Below are positions 53,245 to 63,841 of a DNA stretch of 64,000 nt, piece after piece. Position 1 is the first letter of the stretch. Each line of letters begins with the position of its first letter. Source of the DNA: Methylomonas sp. (lineage in GTDB: Bacteria; Pseudomonadota; Gammaproteobacteria; Methylococcales; Methylomonadaceae); assembly GCA_002928965.1 (NCBI GenBank), contig PERU01000001.1, positions 186,001-250,000 of the forward strand. The letters run 5' to 3'. Made by a program: the position numbers and the translations under genes. Under the pieces are notes generated by a model. The model made no database searches. It saw only the letters and a program-made list of their open reading frames with translations, and was not told the DNA's origin.

Positions 53245-54441
53245 TTATATGTTCAGTAGCAAATGTGCCGGCGACTCCAGGCACTCTTTGATGATACCCA
53301 GAAATTGTACTGCTTCCTTACCGTCTACCAAGCGATGATCATAAGACAGGGCCAAATACATGATAGGGCGAATCACAATTTCGCCGTTTTCAACTACGGG
53401 CCTGTCCTTGATGGCATGCATGCCTAAAATGGCGCATTGAGGTGGATTAAGTATCGGTGTCGAAAGCATGGAACCAAAAATGCCACCATTGGTAATCGTG
53501 AAGGTTCCGCCGCTCAAATCTTCCACACTGATTGATCCATTACGGGCTTTGCTGCCAAAATCATGAATGCCTTTTTCAATGCCGGCAAAATCCAGCTGAT
53601 CGGCATCGCGTAAAATCGGTACGATAAGCCCACGCTGAGTCGTTACCGCTATACCAATATCATAATACCCATGGTAAATGATGTCATTGCCATCAATAGA
53701 CGCATTAATGGCAGGGAAGCGTTTGAGTGCTTCGATGGACGCCTTCACAAAAAACGACATGAACCCCAGTTTGACATTGTGTTTGGTTTCGAATCTCTCT
53801 TTATACTGATTGCGCAATTCAATAACAGCCGACAAGTTAACTTCATTGAAGGTAGTCAACATGGCGGCGTTTTGTTGAGCCTGCAATAATCGTTCAGCAA
53901 CTTTTGCCCGTAAACGGGTCATTGGAACGCGCTGTTCGGGGCGTAAACTGGCAACAGCAGTTGCGGATAACGGCGCATGGCTGGTTTCTGCCGTGACAGC
54001 TGATGTGATGGTGGGTGTTGGTTCGGTCGGTATTTGTTGATCGTTCAAATATTCCAGAACATCGGTTTTCAAAATTCGCCCATGTTTGCCCGATCCACTG
54101 ATGCCGGTCGGATCAAGTTCATTTTCTGCAACCAGCTTGCGTACCGAAGGGCTTAAAGCCGGCTCTTGATTTTGAACGGTTTTAGCAGGGGAGGGACTTG
54201 ATTTTTGTATGTCCAATTTAGCGAGTAACTCTCCACTGACCACCGTTTCACCGGCGGCACGAATTATTTCTAACACAACACCACTGGAAGGTGCCGGGAC
54301 TTCCAGTATCACTTTATCGGTTTCGAGATCAGCCAAGTTTTCGCCTGCTTCGACCCTGTCACCGGGTTGTTTGTGCCATAGCACCAACGTGGCATCAGAT
54401 ACCGATTCAGGAAGACTTGGGACCAGAATGTCAAAACTCAT
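53245..54441 (-). CDS. sucB: Dihydrolipoyl succinyltransferase, 2-oxoglutarate dehydrogenase E2
   Basis: ATG 54441 has a strong ribosome site (GAAGGA, 7-8 nt upstream) and gives the standard [13 protein letters not shown] start, 398 residues. A lipoyl domain (lipoyl-Lys in [12 protein letters not shown]) is followed by a peripheral-subunit-binding domain and the catalytic core ending [16 protein letters not shown]. It forms the E2 core and makes succinyl-CoA. The start overlaps the sucA stop by 11 nt, so the pair is co-translated. The E3 gene is not adjacent. Confidence 0.96.
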   Translation of the reverse strand: MSFDILVPSLPESVSDATLVLWHKQPGDRVEAGENLADLETDKVILEVPAPSSGVVLEIIRAAGETVVSGELLAKLDIQKSSPSPAKTVQNQEPALSPSVRKLVAENELDPTGISGSGKHGRILKTDVLEYLNDQQIPTEPTPTITSAVTAETSHAPLSATAVASLRPEQRVPMTRLRAKVAERLLQAQQNAAMLTTFNEVNLSAVIELRNQYKERFETKHNVKLGFMSFFVKASIEALKRFPAINASIDGNDIIYHGYYDIGIAVTTQRGLIVPILRDADQLDFAGIEKGIHDFGSKARNGSISVEDLSGGTFTITNGGIFGSMLSTPILNPPQCAILGMHAIKDRPVVENGEIVIRPIMYLALSYDHRLVDGKEAVQFLGIIKECLESPAHLLLNI

Positions 54442-57268
54442 GTTTTTTTCCTTCTTTGCTGCCGTATAAGGCGGTTTGGATGACTGTTTTTTGTTCACTT
54501 AAGTGGGTTTTGTAGCTACCGACTGCAGGCGCGGCCGACGCCATGCGGCCAGCGTAAATGATCGGTATTGACTCATCAAGCAGTTCGTAGAAATGATGTT
54601 TGCTTTGATACCACGCCCCTTGATTTTTGGGTTCTTCCTGACACCAAACCACAACTTCCAGGTTGGGGTATTTGAGGATTTCATTTTTGAAACATTCGAC
54701 AGGAAATGGATAGAGTTGTTCAATCCGAATAATGGCTATGTGTTTCACATTGTCTTCACGCCGGGCTTCCAGTAAATCGTAAAATACTTTGCCGCTGCAG
54801 AGTATCAAACGAGTAACATGGAAGGGGTCAATATCATCGGTTTCCCCAATCACAGGCATGAAGCTGCCATCTGTTAGTTCTTTTAAATGGGAAACCGCCA
54901 TTTTATGTCTGAGCAGGCTTTTAGGGCTCATCACCACCAGTGGTTTACGAAAATGCCGAATTAATTGTCTGCGCAGCAGATGAAAAATTTGTGCCGGCGT
55001 GGTGGGGTAACAAACTTGGATATTCTGATCGGCGCAAAGCTGTAGGTAGCGTTCCAATCGGGCAGATGAATGTTCAGGCCCCTGGCCTTCAAAGCCATGA
55101 GGAAGAAGCATGACCAAGCCGCTGAGTTTGCCCCATTTGGTTTCGCCCGAGCTGATAAATTGATCAATTACCACTTGGGCGCCGTTGGCAAAATCACCGA
55201 ATTGAGCTTCCCAAATGACCAGTTTATCCGGGACTGTCGAACTGTATCCGTATTCAAAACCGAGAACACCGGCTTCAGAAAGTAGAGAATTGAAAATTTG
55301 CACACGCCCCTGATTGGCTGTCAGGTGCTTGAGCGGGATATAGTTGTCGCCGTTTGCTTGATTCAACAGAATGGCATGACGATGCGAGAACGTGCCGCGT
55401 CCCACGTCTTGACCCGTTAATCTGACAGGATAGCCTTCGGTTAACAAAGTGGCGTAAGCCATATTTTCAGCAAAGCCCCAATCCATCGGTATTTCGCCAT
55501 TTGCCATCTTATTGCGATCTTCCAGGACTTTGATGACACGAGGATGTAATTCAAAACCGGCCGGTAAATCCTGTAAGCGTTGGTTACAAAACTGAATGCT
55601 CTCTACAGGAACGGATGTGTCTGCAGGTTGATCCCATTCTTTATTCAAGTATCTTTCCCAGCGTGCTGAGTAGGAGTAATTATCATTGACTACAATTGGC
55701 CGGGAAACCACTTGGCCTTCGCTGAGTTTTTGGTAGTAGTCTTCCTCCATGTTTAGCACGGCTTCCGGGCTAAGCACACCTTCATTAATCAATGTTTGGG
55801 CATACAACTGCCGAGTAGAGGGTAGACTGCGTATCTTTTGATACATCATCGGTTGAGTCGCTGCCGGCTCATCCGCTTCGTTATGACCAAGGCGACGATA
55901 GCAAATCAAATCAATCACTACGTCTTTATGAAAATTTGTACGGTAATCCAGTGCTAGTTGAGTGATGAATGCTACAGCTTCAGGATCATCGCCGTTGACA
56001 TGAAACACCGGTGCCTGAATCATGTTGGCGACATCGGTGCAATAAAGTGTGGAGCGGGCGTCGAAAGGGTTGCTGGTGGTAAAGCCAATCTGATTGTTGA
56101 TGACGATGTGCACCGTACCGCCAGTATGAAATGCGCGGGTTTCCGACATATTGAGCGTTTCCATGATAATGCCTTGGCCGGCAAAAGCCGCATCGCCATG
56201 AATGAGCACCGGAATAATAACGTTTGATCCACCTATGCCGTGTCTGTCCTGTCTGGCTTTGACAGAGCCTTCCACCACAGGATTAATGATCTCTAAATGA
56301 GATGGGTTGAAAGCGAGGGTCAGGTGAATCGGTCCCCCAGGCGTGGCAATGTTGGAAGAAAATCCCATGTGATATTTGACGTCACCGGTTAAAACGCCGG
56401 GCGAGGACGTATGTGTGCCTTCAAACTCGCCAAAAAGTGCTGCGGGACTTTTGCCCAAAATGTTGACAAGCACATTTAGTCGGCCACGATGGGCCATGCC
56501 AAGTACAATTTCCCTAACCTTGTTTTCACCGGCGCGTTGAATCAGTTCGTCAAGAATCGGAATTAAGGATTCGCCTCCTTCCAGCGAAAAACGCTTCTGG
56601 CCGACATATTTACGGTGCAGATATTTTTCCAGGCCTTCAGCGGCGGTAAGCAGTTTGAGCAGACCAATCCGTTTTTCAGGGTGGCTGGTGTAGTCCGGTT
56701 TTGCTCCTTCCAGCTTGCTTCTGATCCAGTTTTTAGATTCGGCATCGACGATGTGCATGAACTCGCTACCGATACTGCCGCAATAAATCTCTTCCAGTGT
56801 ACTGATGATGGCGTGTAATGGCAGTCTGTCGATACCGCATAGGCCACCGGTATCAAATACAGTTTTCATATCGGCATCAGTCAGGCCGTAGTAAATGGGT
56901 TCAAGATCTGATGGCGTTGCGCGTGTATTACCGAGTGGATTGTTTTTGGCAATCTGATGGCCTTTTACACGGTAGTGATTGATCAGTCGCGCTACGGCTG
57001 ATTGTTTTTTGACGCTTTGCTCGGTAAAGCCCTGCATTTTGGCCAGTTTACCGGGTTCGGAAATGGCCAGCTTTTCGAAGCGATCGATAATGACACTGTG
57101 AGGCGTGTCATCCGTAGAGCCGCAGTGAATATTATCGAAATGTTGTCGCCAATTCTCGGATACCGTTGCAGGGTCGCTTAAATACAACTCGTATAGATAC
57201 TCGATGTAATGAGCGTTACCGCCATAGTATGCCGAGGTTTCTTCAAACAGTTTTCGCAGATTGCTCAT
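54431..57268 (-). CDS. sucA: 2-Oxoglutarate dehydrogenase E1
   Basis: The 945-residue thiamine-diphosphate enzyme has the conserved N-terminus [20 protein letters not shown], an E1 core with [31 protein letters not shown] and a C-terminal domain ending [12 protein letters not shown]. It decarboxylates 2-oxoglutarate and passes succinyl to the E2 lipoyl group. Type I methanotrophs were long thought to lack this activity, though genomes often hold the genes. It is the first gene of sucAB. Confidence 0.96.
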   Translation of the reverse strand: MSNLRKLFEETSAYYGGNAHYIEYLYELYLSDPATVSENWRQHFDNIHCGSTDDTPHSVIIDRFEKLAISEPGKLAKMQGFTEQSVKKQSAVARLINHYRVKGHQIAKNNPLGNTRATPSDLEPIYYGLTDADMKTVFDTGGLCGIDRLPLHAIISTLEEIYCGSIGSEFMHIVDAESKNWIRSKLEGAKPDYTSHPEKRIGLLKLLTAAEGLEKYLHRKYVGQKRFSLEGGESLIPILDELIQRAGENKVREIVLGMAHRGRLNVLVNILGKSPAALFGEFEGTHTSSPGVLTGDVKYHMGFSSNIATPGGPIHLTLAFNPSHLEIINPVVEGSVKARQDRHGIGGSNVIIPVLIHGDAAFAGQGIIMETLNMSETRAFHTGGTVHIVINNQIGFTTSNPFDARSTLYCTDVANMIQAPVFHVNGDDPEAVAFITQLALDYRTNFHKDVVIDLICYRRLGHNEADEPAATQPMMYQKIRSLPSTRQLYAQTLINEGVLSPEAVLNMEEDYYQKLSEGQVVSRPIVVNDNYSYSARWERYLNKEWDQPADTSVPVESIQFCNQRLQDLPAGFELHPRVIKVLEDRNKMANGEIPMDWGFAENMAYATLLTEGYPVRLTGQDVGRGTFSHRHAILLNQANGDNYIPLKHLTANQGRVQIFNSLLSEAGVLGFEYGYSSTVPDKLVIWEAQFGDFANGAQVVIDQFISSGETKWGKLSGLVMLLPHGFEGQGPEHSSARLERYLQLCADQNIQVCYPTTPAQIFHLLRRQLIRHFRKPLVVMSPKSLLRHKMAVSHLKELTDGSFMPVIGETDDIDPFHVTRLILCSGKVFYDLLEARREDNVKHIAIIRIEQLYPFPVECFKNEILKYPNLEVVVWCQEEPKNQGAWYQSKHHFYELLDESIPIIYAGRMASAAPAVGSYKTHLSEQKTVIQTALYGSKEGKKHEF

Positions 57269-57412
57269 ACAACATCCTGGTTTTTCAGCAAGTGATGCTC
57301 TTTATGGTAGAGCGAAAATGGTATATTATCAAGTGAAAAATACAGTAAACACATGCACTCATAGCTATTAAGCCAGAGTTGCTCCCTAAGTCATAAAAGG
57401 ATGAGAAATTGC

Positions 57413-58090
57413 ATGGCGGATAATCGGGTTGTTATTAAAATTAATTATGATAAAGATAAACAAAGAAAGGAACTAATTGACCCTAAAATGGTCACCGTCT
57501 GGCATGTGCGCAGAATTTACTCTGCGGTCGCCATATTGTTACTGCTAGTAGCGTTGTTCGTACTATGGATTTACCCTGAAAACGACGATGAAAAAACTCT
57601 GAAACCCACGCTGATTATAAATGGTAATACCGGGGACGACGCTGCGGCTGTTCATCAAGTAGCATCAGAGCGGGTTGTTGATAAATCCGAGGCCTCTCAA
57701 ACTCAAATTGATACCAAGAAACCCTTGATTGTCAAACGTCCCGCAGCCATCATTTACGATAGGCAGGTTGTAAGGGCTGCTCTAACAACAGAGCCTAAAA
57801 AAAATGAGCCCGGCGAAGCAGTCAATTTACCTGTGTCGATTGTTCAAAATCAAATCCTGGAATTGTTTTATTTCAGCCAGATTAAAAACCCTAAATCAAG
57901 TATTTTATTCCACCGCTGGTATAAAAATGGACAATTGATTTTTAAAAAGCAATTTGAAGTCAAAAAAGATCATGCCACGCTTATCTCCAGTAAAAAATTC
58001 ACATCTAAAGACATAGGGGATTGGCAAGTGTTGCTTGTTGATAAGAATGGTAAGTCGTTAAGTGAGATTAATTACTCTGTAAATCAATAA
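57413..58090 (+). CDS. DUF2914 membrane-anchored protein
   Basis: ATG 57413 is preferred since GAG lies 7 nt upstream; the ATG at 57401 abuts its AGG. The 225-residue product has a cytosolic N-terminus, one helix (SAVAILLLLVALFVLWIY, residues about 38-58), a linker and a C-terminal DUF2914-like domain (LELFYFSQIKN, ILFHRWYKNGQLIFKKQF, IGDWQVLLVDKNG). The function is not known. It is divergent from sucA. Confidence 0.82.
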   Translation: MADNRVVIKINYDKDKQRKELIDPKMVTVWHVRRIYSAVAILLLLVALFVLWIYPENDDEKTLKPTLIINGNTGDDAAAVHQVASERVVDKSEASQTQIDTKKPLIVKRPAAIIYDRQVVRAALTTEPKKNEPGEAVNLPVSIVQNQILELFYFSQIKNPKSSILFHRWYKNGQLIFKKQFEVKKDHATLISSKKFTSKDIGDWQVLLVDKNGKSLSEINYSVNQ

Positions 58091-58159
58091 ATAAGTGTTT
58101 ATTATTAATTTAATTAAAGTTACAATTAAATTGCTTTTTTTGATTTAACGAGGAAAAAA

Positions 58160-58474
58160 ATGACTGACTTTAATAATCTCTCTGAGACAGAAATACAAGC
58201 GCTTATTGAGAATGCTGAGAAAGCTTTGAAAGAAAAGCAATCCAGTAAACGCAAGGAAGTGATCGCAAAGATAAAAGAATTAGCCGCTTCAATTGGTGTG
58301 AATGTCGAAATAAGCGAAGGCGATAAAAGAGCTGACAGGAAAATAGGTAAAGTCGCTGCTAAATATCGCAATCCTGCCGATGCATCCCAAACCTGGACCG
58401 GAAGAGGTCTTGCTCCTAAATGGATGCAGGATTTAACAGCTGCAGGGCGTGATCGTTCAGAATTTGAGATTTAA
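58160..58474 (+). CDS. H-NS-family histone-like protein
   Basis: The 104-residue protein has an N-terminal coiled-coil oligomerisation region (residues about 5-45) and the H-NS C-terminal DNA-binding motif (KYRNPADASQTWTGRGLAPK, then WM). The ATG has AACGAGG upstream. It is likely a nucleoid protein silencing A/T-rich, often foreign, DNA. An apparent terminator follows at 58621. Confidence 0.93.
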   Translation: MTDFNNLSETEIQALIENAEKALKEKQSSKRKEVIAKIKELAASIGVNVEISEGDKRADRKIGKVAAKYRNPADASQTWTGRGLAPKWMQDLTAAGRDRSEFEI

Positions 58475-58620
58475 TATTCATTAAACATCTTAACCCTTTC
58501 GATTGGGCGCAATATTTTAGACGTTAATCCTCTCAGGTTTAATTGCTAGTAAAAACTGTTTATAGCTTGCGTTTAAATTTAAATTGTACTTTTCGTTTAT
58601 TTTGAACGGCAACTGAACGA

Positions 58621-58652
58621 CAGGGGCGACAATGCTGTCGTCCCTGCTTTTC
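58621..58652 (+). terminator. Hairpin downstream of the H-NS-like gene
   Basis: CAGGGGCGACA and TGTCGTCCCTG arms (one bulge) with ATGC loop are followed by CTTTTCC. It is the only notable feature in the 303-bp spacer to the next gene. Confidence 0.55.
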
Positions 58653-58777
58653 CATACTGTATGTAATATCCATTTTTAATCTCCGACTTTAGCAGGGTTG
58701 CTGCTAACGATATTGCACTGACTATCAAAAACATCCTCTAATATGTTTTCTTGTTAAAAAATTTAGCGGAGTATATT

Positions 58778-60076
58778 TTGCAAGTACAGGTTCCCAAACT
58801 GACTTCCCAGAAAATAGCGGCTAATGTTTTAGCGGCAGTCATTGACTTTATAAAGCGATTGTCGATAGCAATATTTCGTGAGTATCAAGAAGGTGGCTTG
58901 CGCTTACGTGCCATGAGTTTGGTGTATATCAGCTTGCTTTCGCTTGCACCTTTACTGGCAGTGAGTTTTTCAATTCTCAAAGGCTTTGGTGTGCATAACC
59001 AGATCGAGCCGTTACTGCTGGAGTTACTTGCTCCGTTAGGTAATAACGGCAAAGAAATTGTGGCTAACCTAATATTTTTTGTTGAAAACATAAAAGTTGG
59101 CGTGTTGGGGTTTGTTGGTTTTATTATGTTGTTTTACACCGCCATATCGTTGTTAGCTCAAATTGAGGATTGCTTTAATCATATCTGGCGCGTTAGTAAA
59201 CCTCGTTCGCTATACCGACGATTTACTGATTATCTGAGTGTGATATTAATTGGACCGGTGCTTTTGTTTTCCGCCATCGGTATCACTGCATCCATGAGTA
59301 ATTCCGATTTTGTTAAAAGCTTGATGCGTTTGGAGCCATTTGGCACAGTCTATTACAGTATCGTTTTGCTCTTGCCATATGTATTGATCATTGCCGCATT
59401 CAGTTTTGCCTATGCATTTATCCCAAACAGCAAAATTAAGCCGTTACCTGCTTTGGCAGGGGGTGCAGTGGCCGGATTGCTTTGGAAATCAACCGGAGTT
59501 TTGTTTGCGCAATTTATTGCCGGTTCGTCACATTACAGTGCAATTTACTCAGGTTTCGCGGCACTATTACTGGCGATGATTTGGTTATATCTCAGTTGGT
59601 TGGTGTTGCTGATGGGTAGCGTTATCGTTTTTCACTTGCAGTACCCCAATTATCTGTGTTTTGCCAAGCGTCGTCCGCATTTAAGTATTGAATGCCAGGA
59701 AAACTTGGCCATTATATTAATGGTATTGATTGGTCAGCGTCATGTAAAAGGCGGAGAGGCGTGGACGCTGCAGCAGTTGGCGGATAGCGTCAATATGCCT
59801 TGGGAGGCTGTAGTCGAGGTTTTACATGCATTGCAGCATGATGGTTTATTGATGACACTGGAGGATGATGCTGGATTTGTTCTGGCTCAAGATACCGATG
59901 CTATTTTACTGAGTGCAGTAGTGCAGGCCATCCGGTCTGCTGGCGACCATTCCAGCTTAAATGCCGAACGGATCAATGCGGGGAAACTAACTCAACAGCT
60001 TTTGCATGATTTGGCTCGGCATCGAGTCGATTTTTTGCGGCAGCGTAGTTTGAGAGAGTTACTTTTTGAAAGCTGA
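58778..60076 (+). CDS. YihY/BrkB-family membrane protein
   Basis: TTG 58778 is chosen since GCGGAG lies 7-8 nt upstream; an in-frame TTG at 58751 has none. The 432-residue protein has six to seven helices in its first 290 residues, typical of the YihY/BrkB (former 'RNase BN') family, with EGGLRLRAMSLVYISLLSLA and WKSTGVLFAQFIAGSSHYSA. A cytosolic C-terminal winged-helix part (WTLQQLADSVNMPWEAVVEV) is seen. The function of the family is not settled. Confidence 0.9.
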   Translation: MQVQVPKLTSQKIAANVLAAVIDFIKRLSIAIFREYQEGGLRLRAMSLVYISLLSLAPLLAVSFSILKGFGVHNQIEPLLLELLAPLGNNGKEIVANLIFFVENIKVGVLGFVGFIMLFYTAISLLAQIEDCFNHIWRVSKPRSLYRRFTDYLSVILIGPVLLFSAIGITASMSNSDFVKSLMRLEPFGTVYYSIVLLLPYVLIIAAFSFAYAFIPNSKIKPLPALAGGAVAGLLWKSTGVLFAQFIAGSSHYSAIYSGFAALLLAMIWLYLSWLVLLMGSVIVFHLQYPNYLCFAKRRPHLSIECQENLAIILMVLIGQRHVKGGEAWTLQQLADSVNMPWEAVVEVLHALQHDGLLMTLEDDAGFVLAQDTDAILLSAVVQAIRSAGDHSSLNAERINAGKLTQQLLHDLARHRVDFLRQRSLRELLFES

Positions 60077-60105
60077 CGCTGTTTGTTATTGGTTTGCTGA
60101 ATGGC

Positions 60106-60137
60106 TCAGAAACGCATGGCTTGGCATGCGTTTCTGA
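60106..60137. terminator. Bidirectional terminator hairpin
   Basis: TCAGAAACGCATG and CATGCGTTTCTGA arms form a perfect 13-bp stem with a 6-nt loop between two convergent genes. Confidence 0.75.
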
Positions 60138-60145
60138 TTTAGCAC

Positions 60146-61885
60146 TTATTCTTCTTTGTTTTTGCCGCGTTTTGATGTTGAACCAACCCGCTTTTTACTT
60201 TTGTCTTTTTTAACCAAACTTGGGTCAAATTTAGAAATATTGATTGCTTTGCCAGCGACCCTGACTTTTTTTAATGCCTGGAATAAGTCTTTCGGCATGC
60301 CTGCAGGTAGTTCGACCGTGCTGTAATGCTCTTCGATTTTGATGCGGGCAATGTGGTCGCCATCAATGCCGGTTTCATTGGCAATGGCACCGACAATATT
60401 ACCGGGCTTAACCCCATCACTATGACCGACTTCAATGCGGAACAATTCCATTTCTACCGATCCAGATCTGCCTCGTTCACGTTTTGGGCTTCGATCAGCT
60501 CGGTCATTATCTTTACCGCGCGATTTTTCATCAGCATCTTTACGTGGCTTTCTGGCGGCATCTTTCATCAACAACGGCGTGTCACCTTGCAGCAATTTGG
60601 CCAGTGCAGACGCAATATCGATGGCGGGTACATCGTGTTCAACCTGATATTGATTGATCAGTTGATTATAAAAACTTAGTTCTTCCGCAGCCAAGGTGTC
60701 GGTGATGCGTTGTTTGAAGCGATTGACACGGGCATTGTTGATGAATTCGGTCGAAGGTAATTGCATTTCCTCGACTTTTTGTTTGGTGGCTTGTTCAATA
60801 TTGGCGAGCAATCGTTTCTCGCGCGGTGAAACAAATAAAATCGCATCGCCGGTTCGGCCAGCGCGTCCAGTTCGACCGATGCGATGTACATACGATTCGG
60901 TGTCATAAGGAATGTCGTAATTGACGACATGCGTGATGCGGTCGACATCCAGGCCACGGGCGGCAACATCAGTGGCAATCAATATGTCCAATTTGCCGCT
61001 TTTCAGATTGTCGATGGCGCGTTCGCGTAAAGCTTGAGACATATCGCCATTGATAGCAGAGGCAGAAAAGCCGCGGGCTTCCAGTTTCTCGGCAACTTCA
61101 ATAGTGGCGGTTTTGGTTCTAACAAAAATAATCATGCCATCGAAATTTTCGGCTTCCAGGATGCGGGTAAGGGCATCCATTTTGTGTAAACCGCTGACAA
61201 ACCAGTAACGCTGACGAATATTGGCAGCGGTCGTGGTTTTGACTTTAATGGTGATTTGTTCCGGATTATTCAGATATTTTTGAGCAATCTTGCGAATTTC
61301 CGTCGGCATGGTGGCCGAGAACAGTGCAGTTTGTCTGGTGGATGGCGTTTGTTCCAAAATCCATTCCACATCGTCGATGAAGCCCATTCGCAGCATTTCA
61401 TCGGCTTCGTCCAAAATCAGGGTTTTAAGTTGATCCAGCTTTAAAGTGCCTCGACGCATGTGGTCCATCACACGGCCTGGTGTACCGACTACCACATGCG
61501 CGCCTCGACTTAGTTGGCGCAGCTGTACGTTGTAATCCTGGCCGCCGTAAATGGGCAATACATGAAAGCCTTTGATGTGAGCAGCGTAACTTTGGAAGGC
61601 TTCCGCTACCTGAATCGCCAACTCGCGGGTTGGTGCCAGCACCAGTACCTGCGGGTCTTTTTGCTTAATGTCGATTTTGGTCAATACCGGCAGGGCAAAC
61701 GCAGCTGTTTTGCCGGTACCGGTCTGAGCTTGTCCGAGTACATCGCGGCCAGCCATCACGAAAGGAATTATTTGCGCTTGAATCGGGGAGGGTGTCTCGT
61801 AACCAATTGTTTGCAGCGCGTTTAAAACCGGTTCGGATAAAGCTAAATCTTTGAAAGAAGGCGTGATGACGGGGGTTTCTGACAT
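60146..61885 (-). CDS. deaD: DEAD-box RNA helicase DeaD/CsdA
   Basis: ATG 61885 gives MSETPVITPSFKDLALSEPV; an in-frame ATG at 61930 would add 15 residues. The 579-residue product has motif I AQTGTGKT, motif [32 protein letters not shown] and a C-terminal DbpA-type RNA-binding domain (RIEVGHSDGVKPGNIVGAIA). A charged RG/K-rich linker lies between. It acts in ribosome assembly and cold adaptation. The second RNA helicase in the window is rhlE at 48.3 kb. Confidence 0.95.
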   Translation of the reverse strand: MSETPVITPSFKDLALSEPVLNALQTIGYETPSPIQAQIIPFVMAGRDVLGQAQTGTGKTAAFALPVLTKIDIKQKDPQVLVLAPTRELAIQVAEAFQSYAAHIKGFHVLPIYGGQDYNVQLRQLSRGAHVVVGTPGRVMDHMRRGTLKLDQLKTLILDEADEMLRMGFIDDVEWILEQTPSTRQTALFSATMPTEIRKIAQKYLNNPEQITIKVKTTTAANIRQRYWFVSGLHKMDALTRILEAENFDGMIIFVRTKTATIEVAEKLEARGFSASAINGDMSQALRERAIDNLKSGKLDILIATDVAARGLDVDRITHVVNYDIPYDTESYVHRIGRTGRAGRTGDAILFVSPREKRLLANIEQATKQKVEEMQLPSTEFINNARVNRFKQRITDTLAAEELSFYNQLINQYQVEHDVPAIDIASALAKLLQGDTPLLMKDAARKPRKDADEKSRGKDNDRADRSPKRERGRSGSVEMELFRIEVGHSDGVKPGNIVGAIANETGIDGDHIARIKIEEHYSTVELPAGMPKDLFQALKKVRVAGKAINISKFDPSLVKKDKSKKRVGSTSKRGKNKEE

Positions 61886-62003
61886 TAAAAATACCTGTAG
61901 AGAATAAAGAGATCGGTCTGCAGGGCGCAAACACAGTGGGCATTGTACCGCAAGTCAACGGTTCAGTGCTTAACTGATTGATAATCTGAATAAAACTAAG
62001 CGG

Positions 62004-62978
62004 TTAAGGGTGAGTTTGGCGGTTGGCGTAATGTAAACAAATAAACAGAAAAAATTGTGTACCAAATATTAAATTAGCCATCAGCAAATGGATTGGTTGC
62101 GAAACGGCCGGAAAGCCGAGTCTATCAAGGCTTACTCCAGCCAAAATGGCCGTCACGATTAAACCGATCAATAGGTAAGCTACTTTTAACAACAAACTGT
62201 TTTTTTCAACGTGTTTATGAATTGTCCAAATCAGCCATAAATTGGTAAACAAAATCAGCGATGAAAAGGAGCGATGTACGTAAAAAATAATCGGGAAGCT
62301 ATCTCTCCAGTATTCGCGATCAATATAGCTATGTTCATGCGCGATAAAATCCACAGCTTCACGCACTTGTGTACCCATGGCGACTTGTATCAGTGTCATG
62401 GTTATGGCGATTTTGAGTACCAGTCTAAACCGTGGACTGACCCAGTCGGCATTGATGGTTGACAATAGCGGTTTCTGTGAGCGACTGATGGCGTAAATCA
62501 GTAAGGCCACAATGAATAGGGCTAACAACATGTGCAGGGTAATCATTAATGGCTTTAAATTGCTTGCTACCACAGCCGACCCCAGCCATCCTTGAAAACC
62601 GACTAGCAAAAAAGCCAATACAGCCAGATAAAAAGTAGGCTTATCTGCTTTCAAATAAATACGGGATGACCAAGCGGTCAGGAATATCAGAAAGCCAATA
62701 GAGACTCCAACGAGTCGATTTGCATATTCCGTCCAGGTTTTAACAGGATTAAAGGTGGTGTTTTCATAGCCGTGGGCATAGATTTCGTGATAATTGGCTG
62801 GTAATTGCGATTCGTCGGTGGGTGGTACCCATTGACCAAAACAGGTTGGCCAGTCAGGGCAGCCCATGCCGGCTCCTGATGCGCGAACAATGCCACCGGC
62901 CAGGATCACAAGGTAAACCGCAAAAATGGTCAGGGTGCCTAAACGACGAAAACGAGTAGCGGCTTGTGGATCTATCAT
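62004..62978 (-). CDS. ctaA: Heme A synthase (COX15/CtaA family)
   Basis: The 324-residue protein has eight predicted helices. Conserved heme-ligand His residues occur in HEIYAHGYE, TLHMLLAL, VHRSFSSL and QPIHLLMANL; ASGAGMGCPDWPTCFGQW is a family hallmark. It converts heme O to heme A for aa3-type cytochrome oxidases. The oxidase and ctaB genes are not in the window. It lies 5 nt downstream of the HDOD gene on the same strand. Confidence 0.94.
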   Translation of the reverse strand: MIDPQAATRFRRLGTLTIFAVYLVILAGGIVRASGAGMGCPDWPTCFGQWVPPTDESQLPANYHEIYAHGYENTTFNPVKTWTEYANRLVGVSIGFLIFLTAWSSRIYLKADKPTFYLAVLAFLLVGFQGWLGSAVVASNLKPLMITLHMLLALFIVALLIYAISRSQKPLLSTINADWVSPRFRLVLKIAITMTLIQVAMGTQVREAVDFIAHEHSYIDREYWRDSFPIIFYVHRSFSSLILFTNLWLIWTIHKHVEKNSLLLKVAYLLIGLIVTAILAGVSLDRLGFPAVSQPIHLLMANLIFGTQFFLFICLHYANRQTHP

Positions 62979-62983
62979 GACGA

Positions 62984-63826
62984 TTATAAAAACATGGATT
63001 GAGCGAGTTCAATTTCTTCCGAAACACCTTCAATTTCCAGGATTTCAGCATCGGCTTGTAATCCCAGTTTGGCAAAGGCAGGTACAGTAGCCCAGTCGAC
63101 ACGGCAAGCAGGATGGTCTGTACCGGCTATGCTTTGTAAAAAAGCAACCTGTACAAGATCGACATAATCGGCAGGGCCATCGTGTTCGCGTTGAAAATCG
63201 ACATATTCGGATGCAACCAGTTTCAACTCTTTCGGAAAATTCCAGGTTTCCATGATCAGTTTGCCGACGTGAGGATGTGCTTTTTCCAGGAGTTTTTCCA
63301 GTCTTGATGGGCTGTCTTTGAACTCAGGTATTTTTTCGACCAGGGTTAAGATCGGTAGTTTGCCGATTTGATGAATCAAGCCGGCCAACATGGCTTCATC
63401 GGGATTGAGTTGTGGCACAAAAGCAGCCAAAGCTCGGCTGATTGCAGAAACGTTGACCCCTTGTTCCCAAATAGTCCGAAAATAGTGTTCTAAGGTTGCT
63501 GTCGTCGGTTTGAACATCTGTTGCATCACCAGGCTGGTGATCAAAGTTCGGATGGTGCTGTTACCCAGTCGTGTTACTGCCATCTGAATGTTTTTGATTT
63601 CATTGGCACCCCGGTAAAGTGGGCTATTGGCAACCTGAATCAAGCGGGCAGACAAAGCAGGGTCTGTGACAATCATATCAGCCAATTCAGCGGCAGAAGC
63701 ATCGCCTTTGGAAACGGAATCTCTCACCTTCAATGCAATGTCGGGCAACGTAGGGAGTATCAGTCGGTTAGCTTCTAATTCGGTTTGGACGTGAACCAGG
63801 AAGTCTTGAACAGATTTAAATTGCAT
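62984..63826 (-). CDS. HDOD-domain protein
   Basis: The 280-residue cytosolic protein is an HDOD domain (residues about 15-215), with LPTLPDIALKVRDSVSKGDA, DPALSARLIQVANSPLYRGA and MLAGLIHQIGKLP. HDOD proteins resemble HD-GYP proteins but usually lack catalytic residues; here IHQIG replaces the HD pair, so catalysis is unlikely. They are found in signalling and motility control. It lies 5 nt from the ctaA start and 15 nt after the unknown gene upstream. Confidence 0.9.
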   Translation of the reverse strand: MQFKSVQDFLVHVQTELEANRLILPTLPDIALKVRDSVSKGDASAAELADMIVTDPALSARLIQVANSPLYRGANEIKNIQMAVTRLGNSTIRTLITSLVMQQMFKPTTATLEHYFRTIWEQGVNVSAISRALAAFVPQLNPDEAMLAGLIHQIGKLPILTLVEKIPEFKDSPSRLEKLLEKAHPHVGKLIMETWNFPKELKLVASEYVDFQREHDGPADYVDLVQVAFLQSIAGTDHPACRVDWATVPAFAKLGLQADAEILEIEGVSEEIELAQSMFL

Positions 63827-63841
63827 GCTTGCTCTTTCCGG